DNA of 46,887 bases from Lentisphaeria bacterium (lineage in GTDB: Bacteria > Verrucomicrobiota > Lentisphaeria > Victivallales > UBA1829): contig JAFTJI010000129.1 in NCBI GenBank assembly GCA_017456495.1, positions 1 to 46,887 of the forward strand. Reading direction: 5' to 3'. Both the position numbers and the translations under genes were made by a program. Below, one piece after another: positions 16,723 through 25,822 of the stretch. Under the pieces are notes generated by a model that did no database searches, was not told the origin of the DNA, and saw only the letters and a program-made list of their open reading frames with translations. The stretch's first letter is position 1. Each line of letters starts with the position of its first letter.

Positions 16723-17796
16723 ATGAATTCTCAATTAAAAAATGAACTGGCAAAGGTCTGTGAACTGATTGACACCGTGATCCGGGAAGATCAATTTCCG
16801 GAATCAATCGAACCGGAATCTTTGAAAATGGCGGTAAAATCCTATCCGTCACGCGGCGGGAAACGGCTTCGTCCGGCGTTGCTTCTGTGGAGCTGCGGTG
16901 CGGTGGGCGGGAACCCGGAAGATGCGCTTCATGCTGCAGCAGCAGTCGAAGTTTACCATAACTGGACCCTTGTTCATGATGATATCATCGACTGCGACGA
17001 GTTCCGGCGGGGAGTTCCGACTTCCCATGTGGAGCTCCGGGATTATGCAAAGAACAAATTCGCCCTTGAAACTGAAGCGGCAGTCAAATATGGCACAGAT
17101 TTTGCAATTCTTGCCGGGGACGTTCAGCAGTCCTGGGCAATGGATCTTCTGCTCCGCAGCGCAGGAAAAAGTGTCTCTGTGGAAACCGCATACGCGCTGG
17201 CGGTACGGATGCAGACCTTTCTCAATCGCGGTTTGATCTCCGGCGAAGCTCTTGACGTGGAGTTTGAATACCGTCCGGAACAGCCTGCCCGGAGCGAAGC
17301 GGCGCATATGATCGACGGTAAGACCGGGATTCTGCTCTCATACAGTGCGGCATCCGGTGCGATGATCGGGCTGAACACCCCGGATCACAAACATCCTTAT
17401 GTGGAAGCACTCGGGGATTATGCCCGCTCCATTGGCTACGCGTTCCAGCTGTGCGATGACCTTCTCGGCGTTTATGGAAATGAAAAATCCTTCGGCAAGC
17501 CTCTCTGTTCCGACTTCCGGGAAGGAAAACCAACGATTCTTGCGATGGAAGCGTACGCAAGACTGGATGAGTCCGGCAGGGAAAAATTACGTTCCCTCCG
17601 CGGGAAAGCCCCCTCTGCCGATGATGTAAACATGGTCAGGGAGCTGCTGGATTCCTGCGGGGCGCGTCAGGCTGTTTCCGATGAAGCAAATGCAGTGTCT
17701 ATGGATGCAATGAAAAAACTTCACACACTGCCGAAAAATAAATACCGGGATCTGCTGGAAGAACTGGCAGTTTATCTGCTCTCCCGGAATGTTTGA
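16723..17796 (+). CDS. Polyprenyl (prenyl diphosphate) synthetase
   Basis: 357 residues; trans-prenyltransferase that joins isopentenyl diphosphate to an allylic diphosphate. Visible motifs: GGKRLRPALLL (46-56), the first aspartate-rich motif HDDIIDCDEFRRG (D86, D87, D90), and the second as CDDLLGVYGNEKSFGKP, of the DDLLG form often seen in geranylgeranyl-diphosphate-type synthases. A late FREGKPTI block matches the family. Chain length cannot be settled by eye. It leads an operon with coaD, yceD and a nitroreductase. Confidence 0.92.
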   Translation: MNSQLKNELAKVCELIDTVIREDQFPESIEPESLKMAVKSYPSRGGKRLRPALLLWSCGAVGGNPEDALHAAAAVEVYHNWTLVHDDIIDCDEFRRGVPTSHVELRDYAKNKFALETEAAVKYGTDFAILAGDVQQSWAMDLLLRSAGKSVSVETAYALAVRMQTFLNRGLISGEALDVEFEYRPEQPARSEAAHMIDGKTGILLSYSAASGAMIGLNTPDHKHPYVEALGDYARSIGYAFQLCDDLLGVYGNEKSFGKPLCSDFREGKPTILAMEAYARLDESGREKLRSLRGKAPSADDVNMVRELLDSCGARQAVSDEANAVSMDAMKKLHTLPKNKYRDLLEELAVYLLSRNV

Positions 17797-17815
17797 ATCA
17801 GGAGAACATAAAAAA

Positions 17816-18304
17816 ATGAGAACTGTACTTTATCCGGGAAGTTTTGATCCGGTGACAAACGGACACATTGATGTGATCCGGCGGGCAAGTGCGATTTTTG
17901 ACCGAGTGGTCGTTGCCGTCGCCCACAATTCAGAAAAAAATGCACTTTTCACCACGGATGAACGAATCGAGCTGATTCGCAAGGCGTGTCCGGAGCTGAG
18001 TAATATCGAAGTTTCCACCTTTGACGGTCTGATGGTGGATTCTCTGCAGAAGTTTCAGGCGACTGCAGTGATCCGCGGACTCCGTGCCGTATCTGACTTT
18101 GAATATGAATTTCAGATGGCACTGATGAACCGGGGGCTGAATCCCAGATGTGAAACGCTCTTCATGATGCCCAGTCCGGAATACTCATTTGTCAGTTCCA
18201 GACTCATCAAAGAGATCGCTAAATGCGGCGGAAGTATCGGTAAGTTTGTGCCGCCCTGTGTGGAAGACGCTATGCGGAAAAAATTTGCGGGGATGAAAAT
18301 ATGA
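17816..18304 (+). CDS. coaD: Phosphopantetheine adenylyltransferase
   Basis: 162 residues, the usual length; makes dephospho-CoA from 4'-phosphopantetheine and ATP. The nucleotidyltransferase signature GSFDPVTNGHIDVI is at the N-terminus and YSFVSSRLIKEIA near the C-terminus; AVIRGLRAVSDFEYEF lies between them. The start at 17816 is chosen for the upstream GGAG and the family N-terminus. It lies 19 bases after the polyprenyl synthetase and overlaps yceD by four bases (ATGA). Confidence 0.97.
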   Translation: MRTVLYPGSFDPVTNGHIDVIRRASAIFDRVVVAVAHNSEKNALFTTDERIELIRKACPELSNIEVSTFDGLMVDSLQKFQATAVIRGLRAVSDFEYEFQMALMNRGLNPRCETLFMMPSPEYSFVSSRLIKEIAKCGGSIGKFVPPCVEDAMRKKFAGMKI

Positions 18305-18792
18305 TCAAGATCAACACCAATCACATCGGCGATCTGCCGCTGGTCGTTGACGGAACGGAAGATTCTGCGATCCTGGAACTCTCTTCCGATGCCGGGCTGA
18401 CACCAAACGGAAAAATCCATTACAATCTCCTTGCAACCATGACCGGGATGGATCTTCTGGTGACAGGAACCGTCAAACTGGCTGTTACGGCAATTTGCGG
18501 ACGATGTCTGGAAGAGTTTTCCATGGAACTTTCCGTAAAAGATGTTTGTCATTTATACGAAAAAGCGGAAGGACAGGAGATCAATGTTTCGGATGATATC
18601 CGCGAAGATCTTCTTCTCGCGCTCCCGCTAGTGTTCAAATGTTCCCCTGACTGCAAAGGGATCTGTACCGGATGCGGTGCAAATCTTAACACGGAAAAAT
18701 GCAGCTGCGGGAAGAAAAAGAAGAAAAAATCAGAGCCGGAAAAGCCGGATGATCCCTCCCCCTGGGACGCCCTTTCCGCACTGAAATTCTGA
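18301..18792 (+). CDS. yceD: YceD/DUF177 family protein
   Basis: 163 residues. The family signature is clear: CGRCLEEFSMEL, then CSPDCKGICTGCGANLN with four conserved cysteines, and a C-terminus ending in PSPWDALSALKF. YceD is linked to 23S rRNA accumulation and is normally co-transcribed with rpmF (ribosomal protein L32). Here no rpmF follows; a nitroreductase gene takes its place. A lysine-rich linker (seven lysines within ten residues) precedes the tail. Start codon overlaps the coaD stop. Confidence 0.88.
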   Translation: MIKINTNHIGDLPLVVDGTEDSAILELSSDAGLTPNGKIHYNLLATMTGMDLLVTGTVKLAVTAICGRCLEEFSMELSVKDVCHLYEKAEGQEINVSDDIREDLLLALPLVFKCSPDCKGICTGCGANLNTEKCSCGKKKKKKSEPEKPDDPSPWDALSALKF

Positions 18793-18804
18793 AAGGAATC
18801 AATT

Positions 18805-19383
18805 ATGAACGACACAGTTTTTACAAGAAGAAGTATCCGCCGGTTCAAACAGATCCCGGTGACAGATGAACAGATCCGCGCACTGCTGGATTCTGCACTC
18901 GTTGCGCCGTCCGCCCGGAACGGACAGATCCTCCGTTACTGTGTTGTCTCCTCTCCGGACAAACTGCAGGAAGTCTTCAACAACACGGCATGGGCAGGTT
19001 ATGTCCACCCGAAACGCATTCCCCTGAGAGATGTCTCTTCCCCGATGCTCTTTATCGTGGTATCTGCAATCAAAACCGGTCCGGAGATCTCCCCGCACAC
19101 CTGGGCAGATGCAGGTGCTGCAATCGAAAACATGCTCCTGACTGCCGTTGAGCTTGGCTTGGGCGGTTGCTGGATCGGTTCTTTCAACCGGGAAATTCTG
19201 GAAAAGACCATCACCCAGCCGGAAGATCAGACAGCCTTGTATGTGGTTGCATTCGGTGTTCCGGATGAATCCCCCATTCTGGAACGGATCGACGCCGATG
19301 GCGATACAAGATATTATCTTGATGATCGGGATGTTCTGCATGTACCCAAATTGACGGCTGAAGCCGCCGCAAGATATCTTTGA
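18805..19383 (+). CDS. Nitroreductase family protein
   Basis: 192 residues; FMN-dependent oxidoreductase fold. The N-terminal FTRRSIRRFKQIPVTDEQI and APSARNGQ blocks are typical of the flavin-binding region, and ELGLGGCWIGSF is the usual glycine-rich segment. GAAAGGAA precedes the ATG; it is the last gene of the unit, 12 bases after yceD. Physiological substrate unknown. Confidence 0.9.
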   Translation: MNDTVFTRRSIRRFKQIPVTDEQIRALLDSALVAPSARNGQILRYCVVSSPDKLQEVFNNTAWAGYVHPKRIPLRDVSSPMLFIVVSAIKTGPEISPHTWADAGAAIENMLLTAVELGLGGCWIGSFNREILEKTITQPEDQTALYVVAFGVPDESPILERIDADGDTRYYLDDRDVLHVPKLTAEAAARYL

Positions 19384-19578
19384 CCAGATTTTAAATGCAG
19401 GGACTGAAACAGCATCCTATATAAAAGGTTCCGTAAAAATGCGTTCCTGCATAACAGTTTTTGCGCCATCTGAAAAACTGATTTCCGTTCTTGATTATTG
19501 CGCCTGACTGGAAACTTTTTCACAGTTCAGTGTGTCAAAATGTCTCAACAGCCTCCCGTTTTTCTGCATAGAAAAAAG

Positions 19579-19607
19579 TTGGCAAGGTTTTTGCTGATTG
19601 TTTTAAT
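19579..19607 (+). promoter_or_regulatory. clpB promoter: sigma-54-like element overlapping a sigma-70-like one
   Basis: TTGGCAAGGTTTTTGCT contains GG (19581-19582) and GC (19593-19594) exactly ten bases apart, as in the -24/-12 promoter of sigma-54. The same stretch also reads as TTGGCA, 17 bp, TTTAAT for sigma-70. The rest of the 285-bp gap after the nitroreductase holds a TGTGTCA-AAA-TGTCTCA direct repeat just upstream (about 19532-19548) and no CIRCE element. Confidence 0.45.
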
Positions 19608-19668
19608 GCAGATAAAAAGTATGAACAGAAATGGGTGTCGAAAGCACCCGTAAACCAGGAGGCATATT

Positions 19669-22600
19669 ATGACAGATATGGAAAAATTCACAATCAAATC
19701 AAGAGAAGCAATGCTGGCTTCCCAGCGGATGGCAACAGAACGGGGCAATTCAGAGATCCGCCCGCTCCATCTTTTGAATGCACTGGTCTCTCAGGAAGAC
19801 GGTTTGATCCCCTCTCTTCTCAAGCGGATGAATGTTGAACTCGGTTCAATCATGCTGGCACTGGAACAGGAACTCGTTAAATTACCATCAGTTTCCGGCG
19901 AAGCAGCTCAGAATCCTTACGCTTCACGGGACTTCAATCAAGTGCTGATCGAAGCATCATCCATCGCTGAACACATGAAAGATGAGTATGTCAGCGTGGA
20001 ACATCTGCTTCTTGCAATCATCGAAAAAGACAGCAAGTGTTCCAAACTTCTTTCCGGTTTCGGAGTCGATAAGAACAGCGTTCTTAACGCGTTGAAGTCA
20101 GTCCGTGGAAATCAGAGAGTGACAAATGACTCACCGGAAACAGCATACGAAGCACTGGAAAAATACGGCAGAGATTTGACTCTGGCAGCGGCGCAGGGGA
20201 AACTTGATCCCGTGATCGGACGGGATGAAGAGATCCGCCGGACGATCCAGATTCTTTCCCGGCGCACAAAAAACAATCCGGTACTCATCGGGGAACCCGG
20301 GGTGGGAAAAACTGCCATTGTGGAAGGATTGGCACGCCGGATCACTGACGGTGATGTACCGGAAGGTCTGAAGAATAAAAAACTTGTTGCTCTCGACATG
20401 GGCGCATTGATCGCCGGGGCAAAGTACCGGGGAGAGTTCGAAGAACGGCTGAAAGCTGTCCTGAACGAAGTTTCCGCTTCTGACGGCAGGATCATTCTCT
20501 TTATTGATGAATTGCATACCGTCGTGGGAGCCGGGGGCGGCAGCGATGGTGCAATGGATGCCGGGAACCTGCTGAAACCCATGCTGGCACGCGGGGAACT
20601 TCACTGCATCGGTGCAACAACGCTTGACGAATACCGGAAATATATTGAAAAAGATGCTGCTCTGGAACGGCGTTTTCAATCGGTTCTCGTTCCGCAGCCC
20701 GGGGTGGAAGATACGATTTCCATTCTGCGGGGATTGAAAGAGCGGTATGAAACCCATCACGGGGTAAAGATCAAAGACTCTGCTCTGGTTGCGGCGGCAA
20801 CGCTTTCTGACAAGTATATCACGGACCGTTTTCTGCCCGATAAAGCAATCGACCTGCTGGATGAAGCGGCAGCAAAACTGCGGACAGAGATCGACTCCTG
20901 TCCGGTGGCGATCGACGAACTCTCCCGGAAACAAATGCGCATGGAAATCGAACTTGCCGCATTGAAAAAAGAGACCGATCCCGCCAGCAAAGCAAGACGT
21001 CAAACTCTGGAGCAGGAACTTGCGGAAGTCAAGGACCGCTGCAGCACTTTGAAAGCAGAATGGGAAGCGGAAAAGAAATCTATTGTTGATCTGCGCGATA
21101 TGCGGGCAAATCTGGAACTTGCCAGAACCAATCTAGCAAAAGCGGAACGGGAATATGATCTGAACCGTGCAGCAGAACTCAAGCACGGGATCATCCCGGG
21201 ATTGGAACGGCAAATCGCAGCAATGGAAGAGAAAATCCACTCCGAAAAGACCACCCGCATGGCAAAGGAAGAGGTCTCCGATGAAGATATCGCGGAAATC
21301 GTCTCCCGCTGGACGAAGATCCCTGTCAGCAAGCTGGTTCAGGGCGAACGGGAAAAATTGCTGACCCTGCCTGAAAAGCTTCATGAACGGGTAATCGGTC
21401 AGGATGAGGCTGTAGATGCCGTTTCCGATGCCGTCCTCCGGGCAAGATCCGGGCTGAAAGATCCAAACCGCCCCATAGCCTCTTTCATCTTTCTCGGCCC
21501 CACCGGAGTGGGAAAGACGGAGCTTGCAAAGGCTTTGGCAGAAGATCTTTTCGATGATGAACGGGCGATCATCCGGATCGACATGTCGGAATACATGGAA
21601 AAACACAGTGTCTCCCGTTTGGTCGGCGCGCCTCCGGGATATATCGGCTATGATGAAGGCGGACAGCTTACAGAAGCGGTGCGGAGACGCCCCTATTCTG
21701 TTGTATTGTTCGACGAAATCGAAAAGGCTCACAGCGATGTGTTCAACATTTTCCTTCAGATCCTTGATGACGGCATGCTGACAGATTCCCGCGGAAGAAC
21801 GGTCAACTTCAAAAACACCATTATCATCATGACCAGCAACCTGGGCAGCGATCTTCTGCTTGAGGCGGCAGGAAAGAAAGGTGATGATGAAAAAATCAGA
21901 GAAAAGATGTCAGCACTGCTGAGATCCCAGTTCCGTCCGGAATTCCTGAACAGAATTGATGAAACGCTGATGTTCCGTGCGCTGACACAGAAAGATATTG
22001 AACAGATCCTTGAGATCCAGATGAAACGGTTTGCATTCCGTCTGAAAGAAATGGGAATCGGTTTGGAACTCACCGCAAAAGCAAAAGCACTGCTGGCGAA
22101 GAAGGGTTATGATCCTGAATTCGGGGCAAGACCTCTGAAGCGGACACTTGTCCGTGAAGTGGAAACGCCGGTATCCAGAATGCTGATTGCCGGGGACCTT
22201 CCGGAAGGTTCTGCATTAAAAATAGATGTTTCCGGTGAAGATTTGCACTTCTCTCGCGTATCATATGTTGAAAAGTTTGCGATCAGAGTGTATATTACCC
22301 GATCATACAGAAAAACAGAAGGAATAATTACAGATATGAGCAAAGAAGAAAAGAATCAGGAAGTCCAGGCAGAAGAAACTGTAAAAGCAGCAGAGGCGGC
22401 GGAAGAACAGAAAGAACAGGTTCCTCCCACGCCGGAACAGCTTCTGGAAGAAGCACGGTTGAAATTGGAAGCTGCAGATAAAAAGTATCTGCTCCTGCTT
22501 GCTGATATGGAAAATCTGCGGAAACGCTGCATGAAAGATATGGAATCCACACGGTATAACACCATGGCAGATACCATTACACCGTTTTTGCAGGTCTTCG

Positions 22601-22911
22601 ACCACTTCGGTATGGCTGTGAAAGCCTCTGAACAGTCAGACAATATGAAGATGCTGCTGGATGGATTGAAGATGATCCGCGGTGAATTTGACAAAGCATT
22701 CCAGGAACTGGGTGTTGAGTGCATTGATGCCGTTGGAAAAGATTTTGACCCCAATGTTCATGAAGCGGTTTCCCAGGAAGCCTCTGATACAGTTCCCGCC
22801 GGAAAAGTGATCCGTCAGTGGAACTGCGGTTATAAAACCGGATCCCGTCTGTTGAAACCTGCGATGGTCGTTGTCAGCTCCGGGAAAGCGGAAGAAGCCG
22901 GCAAGGAATAA
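19669..22911 (+). CDS. clpB: ClpB disaggregase, open in frame into GrpE
   Basis: ATP-dependent Hsp100 disaggregase that works with DnaK/DnaJ/GrpE to rescue aggregated proteins. Order: Clp N-domain (about 1-145), first AAA+ with GEPGVGKT (208-215) and LFIDELHT, coiled-coil middle domain (about 405-530), second AAA+ with GPTGVGKT (610-617) and [11 protein letters not shown]-terminal D2-small domain ending near 862. No stop follows: the frame continues through a 27-residue linker that is plainly a former intergenic region (it encodes a consensus promoter and a ribosome-binding site) into complete GrpE at residue 890. Either a true fusion is made, or a one-base change removed the ClpB stop; TGA occurs at 22269 in an adjacent frame. 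AGGAGG supports the start. Confidence 0.9.
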   Translation: MTDMEKFTIKSREAMLASQRMATERGNSEIRPLHLLNALVSQEDGLIPSLLKRMNVELGSIMLALEQELVKLPSVSGEAAQNPYASRDFNQVLIEASSIAEHMKDEYVSVEHLLLAIIEKDSKCSKLLSGFGVDKNSVLNALKSVRGNQRVTNDSPETAYEALEKYGRDLTLAAAQGKLDPVIGRDEEIRRTIQILSRRTKNNPVLIGEPGVGKTAIVEGLARRITDGDVPEGLKNKKLVALDMGALIAGAKYRGEFEERLKAVLNEVSASDGRIILFIDELHTVVGAGGGSDGAMDAGNLLKPMLARGELHCIGATTLDEYRKYIEKDAALERRFQSVLVPQPGVEDTISILRGLKERYETHHGVKIKDSALVAAATLSDKYITDRFLPDKAIDLLDEAAAKLRTEIDSCPVAIDELSRKQMRMEIELAALKKETDPASKARRQTLEQELAEVKDRCSTLKAEWEAEKKSIVDLRDMRANLELARTNLAKAEREYDLNRAAELKHGIIPGLERQIAAMEEKIHSEKTTRMAKEEVSDEDIAEIVSRWTKIPVSKLVQGEREKLLTLPEKLHERVIGQDEAVDAVSDAVLRARSGLKDPNRPIASFIFLGPTGVGKTELAKALAEDLFDDERAIIRIDMSEYMEKHSVSRLVGAPPGYIGYDEGGQLTEAVRRRPYSVVLFDEIEKAHSDVFNIFLQILDDGMLTDSRGRTVNFKNTIIIMTSNLGSDLLLEAAGKKGDDEKIREKMSALLRSQFRPEFLNRIDETLMFRALTQKDIEQILEIQMKRFAFRLKEMGIGLELTAKAKALLAKKGYDPEFGARPLKRTLVREVETPVSRMLIAGDLPEGSALKIDVSGEDLHFSRVSYVEKFAIRVYITRSYRKTEGIITDMSKEEKNQEVQAEETVKAAEAAEEQKEQVPPTPEQLLEEARLKLEAADKKYLLLLADMENLRKRCMKDMESTRYNTMADTITPFLQVFDHFGMAVKASEQSDNMKMLLDGLKMIRGEFDKAFQELGVECIDAVGKDFDPNVHEAVSQEASDTVPAGKVIRQWNCGYKTGSRLLKPAMVVVSSGKAEEAGKE
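22268..22296 (+). promoter_or_regulatory. Consensus promoter for grpE inside the ClpB-GrpE linker
   Basis: TTGAAA (22268-22273), exact 17-bp spacer and TATATT (22291-22296), about 40 bases before the grpE ATG at 22336. It lies within translated linker sequence, showing that grpE has its own transcription signal. Confidence 0.65.
22336..22911 (+). CDS. grpE: GrpE nucleotide exchange factor
   Basis: 191 residues if started at its own ATG; it is also the C-terminal part of the long ClpB frame. Releases ADP from DnaK. An acidic, glutamate-rich N-terminus is followed by the long coiled-coil helix ([17 protein letters not shown]) and the beta domain with [10 protein letters not shown] and a late [10 protein letters not shown] segment, all GrpE-typical. 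A separate promoter and an AAGGAA site upstream suggest it is also translated independently. dnaJ follows after 26 bases; no dnaK is in the window. Confidence 0.88.
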   Translation: MSKEEKNQEVQAEETVKAAEAAEEQKEQVPPTPEQLLEEARLKLEAADKKYLLLLADMENLRKRCMKDMESTRYNTMADTITPFLQVFDHFGMAVKASEQSDNMKMLLDGLKMIRGEFDKAFQELGVECIDAVGKDFDPNVHEAVSQEASDTVPAGKVIRQWNCGYKTGSRLLKPAMVVVSSGKAEEAGKE

Positions 22912-22937
22912 GCCGGTTCCGGAAGGACAGGTGAAAT

Positions 22938-23906
22938 ATGGCAAACGAAGATTATTATGCAACCCTCGGAGTCTCAAAATCCGCAACGGAAGATGAGATC
23001 AAAAAAGCGTACCGGAAACTTGCGATCAAGTATCATCCGGACCGGAATCCGGGAAACAAACAGGCAGAAGAGAAGTTCAAAAAAGTCTCTATTGCCTATG
23101 AAGTTCTCAGCGATCCGGAAAAACGCCGGAATTACGATCAGTTCGGTTCCGACTTTTTCCAGAATGGCGGTGCCGGAGGGTTCGGCGGACAGGGTGGGTT
23201 CCATGATGCCCGGGATATCTTCAGTCAGTTTTTCGGTAATTTCGGCGGGGGCGGAGGCTTTGGCGGCGGACGCGGAGCCTCCTTCAATATCAATGATCTC
23301 TTCGGCGGTGGCGGAGGAGGATTCGGCGGTTTCGGCGGAGCTCAGAAAGGATCCGATATGGAGACCGAGCTTACAATCTCCTTTGATGATGCCTTTCACG
23401 GAGCTGAAAAAAAGATCCGGACTGATCGGGAACTGACCGTCCGCATCCCGGCAGGGATCAAAGACGGACAGAAAATCCGTGTTCCCGGTGCAGGAGGTCC
23501 CAGCCCCATGGGAGGTCCTGCCGGAGATTTGTTTGTGATTATTAAAGTAGCTGAAAATCAGATATTTTCCCGTGATGGGCAGAATGTCATCTGTGAGCTG
23601 CCGATCTCTCTTGAGACCGCAGTAAACGGTGGAATCGTGGAAGTTCCTTCCATGAAAGGGAAAGTTCGTATGAAGGTTCCAGCCGGTTCCCAGGCAGGAA
23701 AAGTTCTCCGGATCCGCAACAGCGGGTTCCCCGGAACAAAAACAAAACCGCAAGGGGATCAGCTGGTAAAATTAAAAGTAGAAATTCCGTCAGGACTTTC
23801 AAAACAGCAGAGTGATCTGCTGAAGTATTTTCTGGATTCATTGACGGAAGAAAATTCGCCGCAGCTGAAGCAGTTTGCGGCAAATGCAGAAAAATATATG
23901 GGTTGA
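22938..23906 (+). CDS. dnaJ: DnaJ-type co-chaperone without zinc fingers (CbpA-like)
   Basis: 322 residues. J-domain (1-70) with HPD at 33-35, a glycine/phenylalanine-rich region (about 75-140) with long glycine runs, then two C-terminal substrate-binding beta domains. The four CxxCxGxG zinc repeats of classical DnaJ are absent, so this is a class II protein closer to CbpA in layout. It stimulates DnaK ATPase and delivers substrates. Directly downstream of grpE and upstream of smpB. Confidence 0.92.
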   Translation: MANEDYYATLGVSKSATEDEIKKAYRKLAIKYHPDRNPGNKQAEEKFKKVSIAYEVLSDPEKRRNYDQFGSDFFQNGGAGGFGGQGGFHDARDIFSQFFGNFGGGGGFGGGRGASFNINDLFGGGGGGFGGFGGAQKGSDMETELTISFDDAFHGAEKKIRTDRELTVRIPAGIKDGQKIRVPGAGGPSPMGGPAGDLFVIIKVAENQIFSRDGQNVICELPISLETAVNGGIVEVPSMKGKVRMKVPAGSQAGKVLRIRNSGFPGTKTKPQGDQLVKLKVEIPSGLSKQQSDLLKYFLDSLTEENSPQLKQFAANAEKYMG

Positions 23907-23910
23907 GATT

Positions 23911-24381
23911 ATGAGTGAAAAGAAAAAAGAATTTGCAGAAGGTACCGATCTGGTAAGAAACCGCAAAGCGTTCCATGATTTCACGATCCTGGAAAAATAC
24001 GAATGCGGTATCGTTCTTGCCGGAACGGAAGTCAAAAGCTGCCGTGCCAGATCAGTTTCCATTCAGGAGGGATATATCCAGGTTCTGAAAGGGGAACTTC
24101 TGATTTACGGAATGCATATTGCTCCATACGGTTTCGGGAACCGGTTCAATCACGAATCGGTGCGCCCCCGCCGTCTGTTGATGCACAAACGGGAAATTTT
24201 GAAACTTTCCCAGAAAGTAAAAGAAAAAGGAGTTACCCTGATTCCGCTTTCCCTCTATCTGAAAAATGGAAGAGTCAAAGTTGAGCTCGGGGTCGCCAAA
24301 GGAAAAACATTCAGCGACAAGCGTGAAACCCTGAAGAAAAAACAGGATGATCTGGAAGCGCGCCGCGCAATGGCTCACTAA
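23911..24381 (+). CDS. smpB: SsrA-binding protein
   Basis: 156 residues; binds tmRNA and brings it to stalled ribosomes for trans-translation. Family blocks: VRNRKAFHDFTILEKYECGIVLAGTEVKS in pieces at the N-terminus, HIAPYGFGNRFNH, RRLLMHKREI, and a basic C-terminal tail (GKTFSDKRETLKKK). Start at 23911 (MSEKKKEF) lies four bases after the dnaJ stop; the ribosome-binding site is weak, suggesting coupling. No tmRNA gene is visible nearby. Confidence 0.96.
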   Translation: MSEKKKEFAEGTDLVRNRKAFHDFTILEKYECGIVLAGTEVKSCRARSVSIQEGYIQVLKGELLIYGMHIAPYGFGNRFNHESVRPRRLLMHKREILKLSQKVKEKGVTLIPLSLYLKNGRVKVELGVAKGKTFSDKRETLKKKQDDLEARRAMAH

Positions 24382-24391
24382 GGATTTTTTG

Positions 24392-25816
24392 ATGAAGTAT
24401 TTCTCCCAGCTTCTTCCCAACGCCCGGAAACCGGGTGGTTTGTTTCAAGTATTAACCATCGCAACGCCGCTGATTCTGGCATCTGCCGGACACGCTATGA
24501 ACCTGTTTTTCGACAGGGTCATGCTTGCCAGATATTCCCGGGATGCAGTCAATGCAGCACTGCCTTCCGGGTTGACCAGCTTTACGATCTGCTGTTTTTT
24601 TCTCGGTGTGATCGGCTATGCAAACAGCTTTGTTGCGCAGTACACCGGAGCGGATGCGGATCACCGGGTGGGACCATCCATCTGGCAGGCTCTCTGGCTC
24701 TCTCTGCTGGGCGGGATCATTCTGGCGACCGGATATTTCTGGGCGGTCCCTCTGTTTGATGCGATGGGGCATGCGGAATCCGTCCGGGAGCAGGAAGTCA
24801 TCTATTTCCGGATCCTCTCGGTCTTCTCTTTCATTCCGCTGATGCAAAGTGCATTGTCAGCTTTTTGGGCTGGACGCGGCAAGACGATGTTTGTAATGAT
24901 CAACAACTTTATCGTGACCGGTTTGAATATCCCGCTGAACTATGCGTTTATTTTCGGGAGATGGGGTGCGCCTGAACTCGGAATTGCCGGAGCTGCCATC
25001 GGTACGATCGGTGCGGCATTGGCAGGATTGCTTCTGTATATGATCTTTTTCCTTTTGAAAAGAGAACGCCGTCAGTATGCCACCTGGCCGCCGGTTTTCG
25101 ATAAAGAACTTTTCGGCAGGATGCTCAAATACGGAACGCCCAGCGGGGTTCAGCTTTTTCTTGACCTGCTGGCATTCAATATTTTTGTCATCATGCTCGG
25201 CTGGGTCGGGTCTTCCGAAGAAGAAAAACTGGTCACGCAGGAAGCCTCAACGATCGCACTTTCCATTAACTCCATCTCGTTCACCCCGATGATCGGACTC
25301 GGACAGACTGTCACAGTTCTGGTTGGTCAGAGTGTCGGTGCGGGGAAAATCGCCGATGCCTGCCGTGCGGTGCGGACCTGCCGGAATCTCGCCCTGCTCT
25401 ATACCGGAACGATGGCATTGTTCTTCCTGTTTTATCCTGATCCGCTGATCGGGCTGTTTGCCCGTTCCGGCGATGCCGGTCAGACCGCAACGATGGAAGT
25501 CGTACGTGTCTTCATGCGGTTCATTGCGGCTCTTACCATGTTTGATGCGCTTGTGATCATCTTTTCCGGAGCTGTGAAAGGTGCCGGCGATACGAAATTT
25601 GCGATGTACGCCAACGTGGGCTTGGCATTTATCCTGTGTGTTGTCCCCTGTGTGATCGCATGGTTCCTGAAATGTTCCATCAATATATATTGGCTGATCC
25701 TTGATATTTACATCATCACCTGCGCGATGGTTTTCATATTCCGTTACATTCAGGGAAAATGGAAGAAGATGCGCGTGATCGAAGATGAATATGCAAAACA
25801 TGGCATAGAGGAGTGA
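24392..25816 (+). CDS. MATE-family multidrug/organic cation exporter
   Basis: 474 residues with about 12 membrane helices and the internal two-fold repeat of MATE proteins. The N-terminal block TPLILASAGHAMNLFFDRVMLARYS and the GRWGAPELGIAGAAIGT segment are family-typical. Antiport of drugs or organic cations against Na+ or H+. Start at 24392 chosen for the AAGGA just upstream, which overlaps the smpB stop codon. The permease gene follows after six bases. Confidence 0.9.
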   Translation: MKYFSQLLPNARKPGGLFQVLTIATPLILASAGHAMNLFFDRVMLARYSRDAVNAALPSGLTSFTICCFFLGVIGYANSFVAQYTGADADHRVGPSIWQALWLSLLGGIILATGYFWAVPLFDAMGHAESVREQEVIYFRILSVFSFIPLMQSALSAFWAGRGKTMFVMINNFIVTGLNIPLNYAFIFGRWGAPELGIAGAAIGTIGAALAGLLLYMIFFLLKRERRQYATWPPVFDKELFGRMLKYGTPSGVQLFLDLLAFNIFVIMLGWVGSSEEEKLVTQEASTIALSINSISFTPMIGLGQTVTVLVGQSVGAGKIADACRAVRTCRNLALLYTGTMALFFLFYPDPLIGLFARSGDAGQTATMEVVRVFMRFIAALTMFDALVIIFSGAVKGAGDTKFAMYANVGLAFILCVVPCVIAWFLKCSINIYWLILDIYIITCAMVFIFRYIQGKWKKMRVIEDEYAKHGIEE

Positions 25817-25822
25817 TCCACG

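Noticed and set aside
18711-18735. A-rich run in yceD as a programmed frameshift site
   Set aside because: The frame stays open and ends with the family-typical PSPWDALSALKF, so no frameshift is needed.
19384-19668. CIRCE or CtsR-type heat-shock operator before clpB
   Set aside because: No TTAGCACTC inverted repeat or CtsR heptad repeat is present; only the -24/-12-like element and a direct repeat were found.
23160-23345. Glycine-codon-rich tract in dnaJ as a repeat element
   Set aside because: It encodes the normal Gly/Phe-rich linker of DnaJ proteins.
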